Origin: JAUIIK01 sp963745675
GTDB lineage: Bacteria > Chloroflexota > Chloroflexia > Thermomicrobiales > CFX8
Assembly (NCBI GenBank): GCA_963745675.1
Contig: CAVUYM010000006.1
Coordinates: 1-50,337 of the forward strand
Reading direction: 5' to 3'
Length of the DNA: 50,337 bases
Position 1 is the stretch's first letter. Every line of letters begins with the position of its first letter. Of this stretch, positions 8,122-16,426 are shown piece by piece. A program made the translations under genes and the position numbers. The notes beneath the pieces are model-generated. The model saw nothing but the letters and a program-made list of their open reading frames with translations, did not search any database and was not told the DNA's origin.

Positions 8122-9400
8122 CTAAACGTCGGTGTATCGCCAGGCATAGTAGTGGCGACCGACGTTACCAGCCTCAACACGCCAGTTGGGATCATTCTGA
8201 GGCGTGTAGGTCAGCACGCGGCGCTCGAAGCATTGAATGAGCACAAGCTGCTGGACTCCGGCTACCCGGACTTGCGCCCAGTACGGCTCGGTAATTGGCC
8301 GTCCAGTCGCGAAGAATGGGTCCAGGAAAAGTTGTGCCTGGATAAACTGGCCATCCTGATAGACCGGGCCGCTGGAGTTCATGAAATCCCAGAATGGCGC
8401 TGCGATACTGTGGTTTGTGATCTCGTCGACGTGGCCGACGGAAACACCTTGATCTGCAAACTCTGCTACTCCTGTAACGACATCACCAGCGCGGTTGATA
8501 CCCTGGTCGACGGTTGACCCGAGTACAAGCGGCGTCACGTTTAAGACCGTGCCGAATGTCGCATACGTCGGCCCATCCGGATCATCGAAATCTCCGGCAG
8601 TGTTGACGACGGCAGGCTCACGCTGAATGAAGGCGTTGTGGCCCACTTGCATATTTCCGGTCGTGAGTTCGACGACGAGCAATCCGTTTGTGACGTACCA
8701 AACCGAATTCTGATCGGCATTCGGGTCGGTGATCTCCATCCGGGCTTTGTCGAAGTACTGGACGAGGCGTTTCCCGAAGGGACCTTCCTCGTAATCTTCC
8801 ATGAGACCGGCTGTAAATGGCAGTGTGTCATCCCACAGCCAGGAACGAGAGACCATTCCGTTTTGGACCGGGAGATCTGTGCGCTCCCAGACGCGGCGGA
8901 ACGCATCGTGGGCAAACGGGTATTCGCCCGGCTCTGGTTCCGGCTCGGCGTTCGAGCGCTTCCATGACCCAGTCCCAGCGCCGGTCGACTTGCTCGCGTT
9001 CGATGTTGTCCTGTGCGCCAAAGAGCGTCTCCCAGGTGTCGACCGGCAGTTCCCCACCTTCGACGACGAGGCACTTGCAGCCCACGTGGGCGCGGTTCTG
9101 GTCGGCGGCGGTCATCGACGGGAAGAGCTTATTTTCGCCATGCAGGTGGCACGAGTTACAGGCGTGACATGCGTGCGTGGACTGATGGACTGCTGCAGGA
9201 TCGACCGGGCAGCCATCCATGCCAGCACCCCACTCGGGGTCGAGCGCGTACCAGGTTACTGTCGTTTGTCCCTGAGTTGACGAGCCGTTACCCGCAAGTC
9301 CGGCGAACGCCGTTAATCCTGGAGACAGCGTTACGGCTGTCCCACCGAATATCGCGGCTGTGCTCTTGAGAAATGTTCGGCGATCCAGTTTGCGTTCCAC
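8122..9400 (-). CDS. Tat-exported Cys/His-rich protein fused to a Chloroflexota extracellular domain
   Basis: The protein starts with a GTG at 9400 behind CAGGAGTGAG and has a twin-arginine signal (DRRTFLKS, residues 5-12) followed by a hydrophobic stretch. The first domain has HACHACNSCHLHG and, about 25 residues on, NRAHVGCKC, a Cys/His cluster suited to a metal centre. It closes with GGELP, LFG and DRRWDWV. A frameshift near 8950 then leads through an EPEPEPGEY linker to a second domain (PFAHDAFRRVWERTD, later VWYVTNGLLVVEL and HYYAWRYTDV). The second domain resembles repeated extracellular domains of unknown function in Chloroflexota. The rebuilt length is about 425 residues. A smaller paralogue of the first domain lies at 10,535-10,939. 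Confidence 0.65.
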
Positions 9401-9837
9401 GGCTCACTCCTGAACTGTCGTCTCCGCTCGATGTGAGCGGTTGTTAAGAGACAGACCGACTGGAGGAGCCGCACGCTGCAAATCCTACGCTTCCCTCTTT
9501 CACTTCCGCCAGAAAATTCTACTGCTGCACATTTCAATGATCGGCTTCATTGCTCTAACACACTTGCGACTTACGAGACTCTAACCTCTACGCTGCCGAC
9601 CCCTACTCTGATACAACCTTCCCTGACTTCCGATCCAGACTTCCACGTACTCATCACCTCGATACGGCTTCTGCAGCCGGTCTGCATCAGCCATAAGGCG
9701 ATGTTAGAAGAGTGTTAGCAATCTGTCAACACCTATTCGTGAATGCTAACACTCTGTTTACACGTCGCAGTGAGCTTTTTGCTCGCGCTCTCCAGACTTC
9801 GCTGTCTATTTCGTTCGGCCTCCATCGGCCACTTGCT
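9401..9837. other. Intergenic region with a long-spaced inverted repeat
   Basis: No gene is supported in this stretch upstream of the Tat-exported protein. AGAGTGTTAGCA at 9709-9720 and TGCTAACACTCT at 9744-9755 are perfect 12-bp complements separated by 23 bases, and further TGTTA/TAACA words lie around them. This may be an operator for a dimeric regulator. The half-sites point the opposite way from CIRCE (TTAGCACTC-N9-GAGTGCTAA). A small hairpin CGGCTTCTGCAGCCG at about 9665-9679 resembles the ends of the repeat elements that follow. Confidence 0.5.
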
Positions 9838-10044
9838 CACGTGACCGGCTGAAGGAGCCGCGTAACGTGGCGTTGGGGGAGTGCTCCGCGAGACCGCTCG
9901 GCCTTGCGACCTCCGCCGGGACGCTGGTGGGACTTACGCGATACGAACCAGGTTCGCACCGCTGCCGCGCCAGCGCCTTGTTCCGGCGTCGGTCCCGCGG
10001 CTCCCTTACCGCCACGTTACCCGGCTTCTTCAACCGGTCACGTG
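9838..10044. repeat. MITE/BIME-like element A with about 60-bp inverted ends
   Basis: The element begins CACGTGACCGGCTGAAGGAG and ends with its near-complement, closing at CCGGTCACGTG. The first 35 bases of the two ends match at about 31 positions, and weaker pairing continues to about 60 bases. Each end also holds a mini-hairpin of type CGGCT-GAAGG-AGCCG. No protein with family signatures is encoded. The layout fits a non-autonomous, palindromic mobile or REP/BIME-like element. Related elements lie at 10,233-10,520 and 10,983-11,270. Confidence 0.6.
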
Positions 10045-10167
10045 TGACTTCAACGCTTTCGATGATAGGTGAAGGACGGAGGGACGCCATCCAGAGGATT
10101 GCGCATTCCCGGCCTGCTCCGTCGATGGTGAATATTGCCCAGATTGGGACTATGCGGCTGGCAACAG

Positions 10168-10194
10168 AAAGACGCGCCTTGCGGCGCGCCTTTC
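10168..10194. terminator. GC-rich hairpin with A and T flanks
   Basis: The arms CGCGCC and GGCGCG around a TTGC loop are flanked by AAAGA on the left and CCTTT on the right, giving a bidirectional intrinsic-terminator-like structure. It sits between repeat elements A and B and does not follow a convincing gene on either strand, so its client transcript is unknown. Confidence 0.45.
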
Positions 10195-10232
10195 CAGGGA
10201 GGGTGAGAGGTTTGGTGTGAGCGTAATTGGTG

Positions 10233-10520
10233 CTTCCGGCTGAAGGAGCCGCATCATGTCGCGCTTCGCTCGGACCTTCTCGGTCCTCGCATCTCGGGTT
10301 TCCCGCGCCTGCTCTCTTGCGTGCGCTCCCGAGTTTCTGAGTCTGGCGGAGCCTGGTTTGCTTCTTTCCCACCTGCCAAACGAGCCTTTCTTCTTCTTCC
10401 GCCCTCAACCGCTTCCGTTTCTCCTTCGAGTCCGGCGGAGGGCATAGCTCGCTCTTATTGTGCTAGTGGGTGCTCCGCTTTCTCCTTTCGCGTCATCCTG
10501 CGGCTTCTTCAGCCGGCTGC
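10233..10520. repeat. MITE/BIME-like element B
   Basis: The left end CTTCCGGCTGAAGGAGCCGC and the right end GCGGCTTCTTCAGCCGGCTG are imperfect inverted repeats of about 28 bases, each able to fold on itself. The interior aligns with element C over its whole length, for example GCTCCCGAGTTTCTGAG versus GCTCCCGGGTTTCTGAG, and TCCGGCGGAGGG in both. Short open frames across it are compositionally odd, rich in R, E and G, and differ between copies, so they are not taken as genes. Together with element C it brackets the small Tat-exported paralogue. Confidence 0.6.
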
Positions 10521-10534
10521 TATTTGATAGTCGT

Positions 10535-10939
10535 CTAACTCGTCTTCAGCGTCTGGCTGACCCAGCCCCAGCGGCGGTCGACGGCTTCCCGCTGAACTGC
10601 CTTCGGGCTTCCGAAGAGCTCGACCCAGGTCGCTTCCGGTAGCTCGCCGCCCTTGATTACCTGGCAATTGCAGCCTGGGTGGGCGCGATTGTGGTCGGCA
10701 GCTTCGGGGCTAATGAATAGCTTGTTGGCTGCGTGCCGGGTACAGGCTTTGTCCTGATCCTCTCGGGTCGTCGCAAGCGCGAAGACCGGTAGGGTTCGGA
10801 TCGATGATCCAGACGGTTCTTCTGCCGGCTCACGAACTCGTGCCAACGTGGCGATTGACGTTCCGAAGGTCAATGCCAGTCCGCCTGCCAGCGCCGCACC
10901 GCGCTTGAGGAAGCTACGGCGATTGATCTGCTTCTCCAT
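10535..10939 (-). CDS. Small Tat-exported Cys/His protein, paralogue of the 8.1-9.4 kb gene
   Basis: The 134-residue protein starts at the ATG at 10,939 behind GAGGAGATTG and has a twin-arginine signal (NRRSFLKRG) with a hydrophobic core. Its mature part matches the first domain of the larger protein: NKLF, AAD.NRAH.GC.C, GGELP, W..LFG and DRRW.WV occur in the same order and spacing. It keeps one N-terminal cysteine (KACTRH) where the larger protein has three, so the metal site may differ. It lacks the second domain. It lies exactly between repeat elements B and C, which suggests duplication or movement with those elements. The function is unknown; an exported metal- or heme-binding role is possible. 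Confidence 0.65.
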   Translation of the reverse strand: MEKQINRRSFLKRGAALAGGLALTFGTSIATLARVREPAEEPSGSSIRTLPVFALATTREDQDKACTRHAANKLFISPEAADHNRAHPGCNCQVIKGGELPEATWVELFGSPKAVQREAVDRRWGWVSQTLKTS

Positions 10940-10982
10940 GTCAATCTCCTCGTTCTGGCTCATAGTCGAGCCTGCTGATTTG

Positions 10983-11270
10983 CTTCCGGCTGAAGGAACC
11001 GCGCCACGTAACGCTTCGCCTTGACATCTGCTGTCCTTGCGCCCCGGGCTTTTCTGCGCCTTCATTCTTCCTGGCGCTCCCGGGTTTCTGAGCCTGGCGG
11101 AGCTTGTGCTATCACTCTCCCACTCGCCCTCGAAGTCTTTCTCTCAAATGCCCTCGACCGCTTCTGCTTCATCTTCGGGTCCGGCGGAGGGCTCCGCTTC
11201 GAGTTGTTGGCTGTGGGTGCTCCGCTGTCTCCTTTCGCTCCGTGTCGCGGCTTCTTCAACCGGCCGCTGC
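10983..11270. repeat. MITE/BIME-like element C
   Basis: The left end CTTCCGGCTGAAGGAACCGC and the right end GCGGCTTCTTCAACCGGCCG are imperfect inverted repeats. The whole 288-base element lines up with element B, has the same length, and differs by scattered substitutions. It has the same orientation as B, so the pair forms long direct repeats around the small Tat gene, an arrangement that would allow recombination between the copies. Confidence 0.6.
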
Positions 11271-11707
11271 GTCTCATCTGTATCCAGAATATCGGCGCTC
11301 GGCCGATTCTGAGATCAAGTGCGATACCGCGATAGATGTCGTCTGCGATACAGGGCGGTATTCGGCCGCAAGAGGGCGCTGCTATACTGCTCGCCAGAGC
11401 AGCAGAGTGCTGTTCGATCGAATCCTCAAGCGACGGGATTGATGGTGACCACCGAGAGTCTTTGCGCCTCCTCGCCCGCGGCGTAGGGGGCAGCGCGAGA
11501 CCAATCTGAGGCTTGGCGACCGGCGAGGCCGGTGCGCCATGTTAGTGGTACCCGTTCTGCTTTCACGGCTGATCTGCCGTTCTTCCAACGACACGGGCAA
11601 GGCAACACGCCGGGCTGTACTCCCGGTGGACTCATTCACCATGTTCACTGTTGCCGCAAGCCGAGGGCGTTGAGCGCTATCGGTCGCGCGGGTTGAGGAG
11701 CGTAATT
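11271..11707 (+). other. Leader region of the MFS gene, no gene recognised
   Basis: This 437-base stretch holds several short GC hairpins, for example GACCGGCGAGGCCGGT at about 11,519-11,534, and the word GTGGTACCC at about 11,544-11,552. Those features recall part of a T-box leader, but the conserved GGUGGUACCGCG block is not matched and no specifier stem is evident. It is therefore left unassigned. The MFS gene downstream starts at 11,708. Confidence 0.35.
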
Positions 11708-12919
11708 GTGCAGATCTTTTCTGAGAGTTCCCGTCGTTTCGGGATGCTCTGGCTTGGAACCGTTGCCAGCACCCTCGGTGGCGCGATCGCGAAGATCGCA
11801 TTGCCTGTATTCGTCGCCAGTGAGACTGGTTCGCCACTGGCCGTCTCAGCCGTCGTCTTTGGATTTACCGCCCCGCGCCTCGTCTTCGGGCTGCCGTTGG
11901 GGTTGCTGGTCGACCGCCAGGATCGCCGCCACGTGCTGGTGGGCGCGAATATCTTCCGATTCGTCGCCCTGGCGCTCCTGGCTGTGGCGCTGGTTTCGAA
12001 CCAGGCCGAGATTGCGGCAGCAATAATCGCCGCTGCTTGCGTTGGAACGGCAGAGATCGTCGACGAACCGGCGGTAACCGCGCTCGTCCCGGACATCGTT
12101 GAAGCGGAGCACCTCGATAGCGCCAACCGGCGCTTCGTCGGCGCTGAGATGGTCGTTGAGATCGCCTCACAGCCCATAGGCGGCGCCCTTGTCGGAGTAG
12201 GCTTGATCGTCGCGGTGCTGGGCGGTGGAGCGGCCTATGCGGCTGCGATTGCCGGACTGCTGCTGGTAGCAGGTAGCTACCGCCCGGCCCGTTCCGAATC
12301 GACATCGATCTATAGAGATGTCGTTGCAGGCATGATCGTCGTCTGGAATCAGCCGGTGTTGCGCGGCATTACCCTGATGGCCGGGGTGATCAACGCTTGC
12401 TGGACGGCCTGGATTGTGGCCTTTGTGCTGTATGCCCTCGAGCCGGGGCCGCTCGGGTTGAGCGCCTGGCACTATGGACTGTTGCTGGGATCTGATGGCA
12501 TCGGCGGTGCAATCGGCGTCTTTTCGGTTGGGTTCGTCCTGAACCGGCTTGGACGACGATGGGCGATCGGGATCAACATCCTCGGCAACGCCCTGATGTT
12601 CTTCGCGCCACTGCTGACGCTCAATGTCTGGCTGACGGCTGTCGCGATTGCGATTGGCGGCATCGGCGCGCCGCTCTGGGGCACGGTGACGCGCACACTC
12701 CAGCAGCGGATCGCCGCGCCTGAATTGCTCGGTCGAGTTTCATCGGCTTACCGCACCGTAGCGTTCGGCGCGAATGCGCTTGGGACGGTGATCGGTGGAG
12801 TTGTCGCCGAGCTATTTGGGCTCAACGCCGTGTTCCTCGGTGCTGGGCTGCTCACAATCGGAATGCTGATCCCGTTTCAACGCACGATCACGGCAGCCAA
12901 TCTGCGGAGAGCGGTGTGA
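11708..12919 (+). CDS. MFS transporter (enterobactin-exporter/EntS-like type)
   Basis: The 403-residue protein has about 12 hydrophobic helices and an MFS loop 2-3 signature, GLPLGLLVDRQDRRHVLVGA, followed by the EPAVTALVPDIV segment seen in EntS/YfmO-like exporters. It should act in the inner membrane as a proton-driven exporter of a small molecule. The GTG at 11,708 behind GAGGAGCG is preferred. The frame opens at a TTG at 11,651 without a ribosome site. A strong hairpin at 13,067-13,096 terminates between it and the convergent amidohydrolase. The substrate cannot be told. Confidence 0.75.
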   Translation: MQIFSESSRRFGMLWLGTVASTLGGAIAKIALPVFVASETGSPLAVSAVVFGFTAPRLVFGLPLGLLVDRQDRRHVLVGANIFRFVALALLAVALVSNQAEIAAAIIAAACVGTAEIVDEPAVTALVPDIVEAEHLDSANRRFVGAEMVVEIASQPIGGALVGVGLIVAVLGGGAAYAAAIAGLLLVAGSYRPARSESTSIYRDVVAGMIVVWNQPVLRGITLMAGVINACWTAWIVAFVLYALEPGPLGLSAWHYGLLLGSDGIGGAIGVFSVGFVLNRLGRRWAIGINILGNALMFFAPLLTLNVWLTAVAIAIGGIGAPLWGTVTRTLQQRIAAPELLGRVSSAYRTVAFGANALGTVIGGVVAELFGLNAVFLGAGLLTIGMLIPFQRTITAANLRRAV

Positions 12920-13066
12920 CTTGTTTGACGTAGGGACGTGATTTATCACGTCCGATACCCGCAAGTCGCGTACGTTCGTGGGGACGAAGCGCGGGCGTGA
13001 CAATCAGCCGCAACCATGTTCTGCCATTCTCAGCGTGAACCAGCATAGAAGGCGGACGCGATAGGA

Positions 13067-13096
13067 ACGGGGACGACTCAGTCGAGTCGTCCCCGT
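13067..13096. terminator. Bidirectional hairpin between convergent genes
   Basis: ACGGGGACGACTC (13,067-13,079) and GAGTCGTCCCCGT (13,084-13,096) pair perfectly over 13 bp around a 4-base loop. It lies between the end of the MFS gene and the end of the amidohydrolase gene. There is no T-run, but the position suits transcription termination or mRNA 3'-end protection for both. Confidence 0.6.
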
Positions 13097-13133
13097 CCTC
13101 GATCCATGGCATGTTCGGAGGTGTGCGAATCGG

Positions 13134-14546
13134 TCAGTAGCGCACGTTTCCCCAGGTGTTCGGGTGCGATGCCAGGCGGTCGAGCATGCCTGCTCGGGCG
13201 TAGGTAGCTTGAGCGGCCCGGTCGGCGTCGTCGAGAATCGTGTCGACGTCAACGCCCTGAATCTGGTGGTCACGCTTCAGGATCTTGCCGTCGACCATCA
13301 TGAATTCGACATCGAGACCTGAGCCGACGTAGATGATCCGCTCCAGCGGCATGAAGCGTGGACCCATCCGGGCCGAGCGCAGGTCGACGGCAATGATGTC
13401 AGCTTTCTTGCCTGCCTCGAGCGAGCCGATCTCGCCGTCCATCCCGAAGGCGCGGGCGGGATCGATCGTCATCATCTCGAGAATCTTCCCGGCCGGCATG
13501 ATCGATGTATCGGCGAAGTGGGCGCGCTGCAACTGGGCGGCGATGCGGCCCTGGCTTAACAGATCGAACGAGCGATCTGGCCCTGAACCATCGGTCGAGA
13601 TGAGCACATTGACGCCCGCTTCAAGCGCTTCGGTGAGTGGGAAGCGAGCCGAGGCAAAGGCGTGGGTTAGCGGGCCATGCGTCGCGTTGACGCCGTGATC
13701 TGCGATGATCTGGACTTCTTCGAGCGAAATCCCGGCGCAGTGTGCCAGCGTCAGCTTTGGCGTCAGGATGTCGGGGTAGGCGGCGACGGCAGCCAGCAAC
13801 TGTCCTTTGTAAGTATGGGTGTGGATATAGACGCCGCGATCTTCGCTCATCTGGTGCACGCGTCGCATCGCATCGATGGATTCCGCCGTTGCCTGTCCGT
13901 TCCCGTCCATCTCAGCGACGAGCGCCGACGGTCCGACGAAAACTGACAACCGACCGTCGGCGGTCCCGTTGATTTCGTCGATGGCTGCCGCTGTCGTCTC
14001 CATCATCCCATCGAGATCGACGGTGCGCTCGGCCCCCGTCTCAACATCGCGATAGATTGCGGGCCAGGGAGTGTTCGGAGGGCCGAGGGCGACGATATGG
14101 CGCAATCCGAGATCCGCATAGCCACGCGATGCCGCGACCGCGTACTTCGGATCGTCCACGCGCGGCATCGAGCCGGTCATCGAGAGCGAGGTCGTTACGC
14201 CAAACTCGATATGTTCGAGCGCCGACAGGAAGCTCTCGGCCCGCCAGAATTCGACATCCGACTGGCGAAAATAGATCTCTGCGACCAGGTCCAGCCAATC
14301 GTCGGCTCCGTCGCCGAGCGCCTTTGTCATGCCGTGTCCGGCGTGGCCGTGGCTATCGACGAGGCCCGGGAGGATGGCGGCGTTCGAGAGATCGATTTCT
14401 TCCGCATCCGGGAACTGCTTCCGGATATCGTCGAGCGCGCCGACGGCGACGATGCGATCTCCCTCGACGGCTACAGCGCCGGGATCGATCACCCGGCGTT
14501 CGCCGTCGACGGTTATCACAGGGCCACCGGCCAGTAGTTGTGTCAT
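13134..14546 (-). CDS. Amidohydrolase, SAH/MTA deaminase or TrzA/AtzA-like
   Basis: The 470-residue metal-dependent hydrolase has the subtype layout of the cytosine/guanine/SAH deaminase group. HGH in LVDSHGHAGHG at about residues 64-72 is the first metal site. Further ligands are in HTHTYKG, LAHCAGISLEE and STDGSGPD. A C-terminal GSLEAGKKADIIAVDL block is typical of the composite beta-sandwich. It probably deaminates or dechlorinates a heterocycle in the cytoplasm. A second member of the same family lies at 16,427-17,795 on the same strand with two genes between them, so both may serve one catabolic function. The start ATG is at 14,546. Confidence 0.8.
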   Translation of the reverse strand: MTQLLAGGPVITVDGERRVIDPGAVAVEGDRIVAVGALDDIRKQFPDAEEIDLSNAAILPGLVDSHGHAGHGMTKALGDGADDWLDLVAEIYFRQSDVEFWRAESFLSALEHIEFGVTTSLSMTGSMPRVDDPKYAVAASRGYADLGLRHIVALGPPNTPWPAIYRDVETGAERTVDLDGMMETTAAAIDEINGTADGRLSVFVGPSALVAEMDGNGQATAESIDAMRRVHQMSEDRGVYIHTHTYKGQLLAAVAAYPDILTPKLTLAHCAGISLEEVQIIADHGVNATHGPLTHAFASARFPLTEALEAGVNVLISTDGSGPDRSFDLLSQGRIAAQLQRAHFADTSIMPAGKILEMMTIDPARAFGMDGEIGSLEAGKKADIIAVDLRSARMGPRFMPLERIIYVGSGLDVEFMMVDGKILKRDHQIQGVDVDTILDDADRAAQATYARAGMLDRLASHPNTWGNVRY

Positions 14547-14584
14547 TGATTGTGCCTCTTCGTTCGTTCGAATCGTTCAGTCAT

Positions 14585-15851
14585 CTACCGGGCATACGCA
14601 TCTATCTTAGGCGAGTTCGTGATGGTATTGACCTGTAGGCCGTTGGTGGTCAGCCTGTCGTATGGAGTGGATCGAGCTTCATCGTTGAGGAGACCAAGAT
14701 AGGCCTGGCGGACCACCAGCGCCCGTCGCACTTCGTCGGCTATGTCGTTGTGGAACTCCTGGCGGTAGGTGGCGTCAGTCGATACGTAGACGGCGAAGTA
14801 GAGGCCGCTGAATGCCGAAACGAAGCCGGCGACGAGGGCCAGCTCGCGGCTAATCTCCAGACGTGTGCCGGCAATTGTGAGAGCAAGTCCCTCGCGCGGC
14901 GTCGCGCCGATCCATGATTCGATGACGCCTGGCGAGATGAATAGCTTGCCAAAAACGACGAAGAACAGCCCGATCAGTAACGTCACCACCAACACTTGGA
15001 GCGACTGGCGAACGAGCAGGACGAGCCCGATATTCCAGCGCTGAGTCCGTTCTAGAGGCGGTGGCGCGTCAGGCTCGTGGTCGAGCGTCAGGATCAGGCC
15101 GGCGACCGGGGTAGTTTGAGCGAGTTTGATTGCCTCTTCCCATTCGAGTGGTTGCAAGAGATTGTCGATCTCGCGCGGCAGCCTGCTGATCAGGAATATG
15201 AGCCCGGCAGCGACGAAGAGCGACATGGTTGCGATATAGCCATCCGACGGCGCGCCGGATGCGGCTTGCCATGTCTCAGCGGAGATGAACATAACAATGG
15301 TGATGAGCATCAGTAGTGGCAAGGCACGGGCAAATAGACCAAGCATCGAACTAAGTTGTTCGAAAAGGCTGCGAATCGCCCAATAAGTCAGCGGTGCAAT
15401 TGCATAGCTGGTAGCCAGGTAAATCAACGAAAGTACAGCTATCTGCACAACGACGGTTGCTAGCGCATCGATGATGTCAAAGCCAGCGGCAAGCGGGATG
15501 ACCGCTGGAAGCAGGACGAAGATTGTGATGCTGGGCGCGCCAACGTGAGTTGGGAATGAGAACAACGGTCGGCCGGCCCTGCGATTGCTGAGCAGGAGCA
15601 GGGCCAGCAGAACAGAGACACCAGCGCCGAGATTGACAGCGTTCTCGCGGGCCGAATTGAAGGGCGAAAAGCCGGTCATCGCGATCAGAAACCAGAGTCC
15701 AAGGGCTCCGGATGCACGCGTGAATATATCTTCGCGCGCGTTGTACTGGTCAATGAAATGGGGAACCCCGCGACGGATGAACCAGCGTTCGATCTGGACG
15801 GCCAGATCATCAGTCAGCTCTGGATCCGTTGCGCCTGAAAAAAGCCATCAT
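14585..15851 (-). CDS. Multi-helix membrane protein, frameshifted at the N-terminus
   Basis: The protein of about 421 residues has at least six membrane helices arranged as two halves around a hydrophilic central loop (SRLPREIDNLLQPLEWEEA). The frame as read begins at 15,679. The sequence upstream, however, codes in the same frame for ELTDDLAVQIERWFIRRG, and a run of six T bases (15,838-15,843) holds one extra base. The rebuilt ATG at 15,851 overlaps the TGA of the DUF1697 gene (ATGA), which supports the correction. The function is unknown. The tryptophan-arginine N-terminus and large loop suggest a signalling or enzyme-coupled membrane protein. Confidence 0.6.
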
Positions 15852-16398
15852 GAGTGAGCGCGCTTCGCCATCATGGTGTGCAGTCGGGTAACGGTGTTCC
15901 AGTTGCGGCCGGTGGCGGTGAGATTCAGCACGCGCTCAAAGTAGTCGATGGTGAGTTTTGAGCGTCCAGAGCCATTGGGGAAGTGGAGATAGACGTCTTC
16001 CCGTCGACGGCGAAGCGGTCGCCGGGAGATCGTTCTGGATCAAGCTTTTCGACATCATCCTCTGCCGGGGTGTCGTTGAGGAACATGACGTGCAGCCACT
16101 TGAACTCCTCTTCTTCGGAGAGGAACGGATTGTGGCTGACGGTGCGTTCGAGGTCTTCAAACCTGCGGATGACGACCGGGGTGGTTGTGCCGAATTGATC
16201 GTTGATGAGCTGCTTGAGTTTTTCTGCCAGCACCATCGTGTTCGCCTCGTCGGCATCGAAGAGCACGTTTCCGGTTTGAAGGTACGTAGCGACGTTCTCG
16301 AATCCGCTTGCTTCGAGGCTGTCACCAAGTTCGCCCATCGGCACCCGGTTTCGCCCGCCGACGTTGATGCCTCGCAGGAGCGCGAGATAGAGTGTCAT
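15848..16398 (-). CDS. DUF1697 family protein
   Basis: The protein opens with YLALLRGINVGGRNRVPM and continues with VATYLQTGNVLF, the diagnostic N-terminal pattern of DUF1697. It ends, after a frame change near 16,005 (one missing G), with VYLHFPNGSGRSKLT and RNWNTVTRL, the diagnostic C-terminal pattern. The corrected length is about 183 residues, as usual for the family. It is a small cytoplasmic protein of unknown activity. Its stop overlaps the start of the following membrane-protein gene, so the two are translationally coupled. Confidence 0.85.
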
Positions 16399-16426
16399 TC
16401 AATCGTCCTCACTTCGACTGCCGTCG

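Noticed and set aside
9709..9755. CIRCE element for HrcA
   Set aside because: CIRCE is TTAGCACTC-N9-GAGTGCTAA. Here the half-sites are in the opposite order and the spacer is 23 bases.
9806..10408. 200-codon open frame on the minus strand
   Set aside because: It runs through repeat elements A and B, is rich in R, E and S, and shows no conserved motif; it is a by-product of GC-rich palindromic DNA.
11440..11660. Possible T-box leader before the MFS gene (GTGGTACCC word and a GC hairpin)
   Set aside because: The conserved GGUGGUACCGCG block is not matched, no stem I or specifier loop could be drawn, and an MFS gene of this type is an uncommon T-box target.
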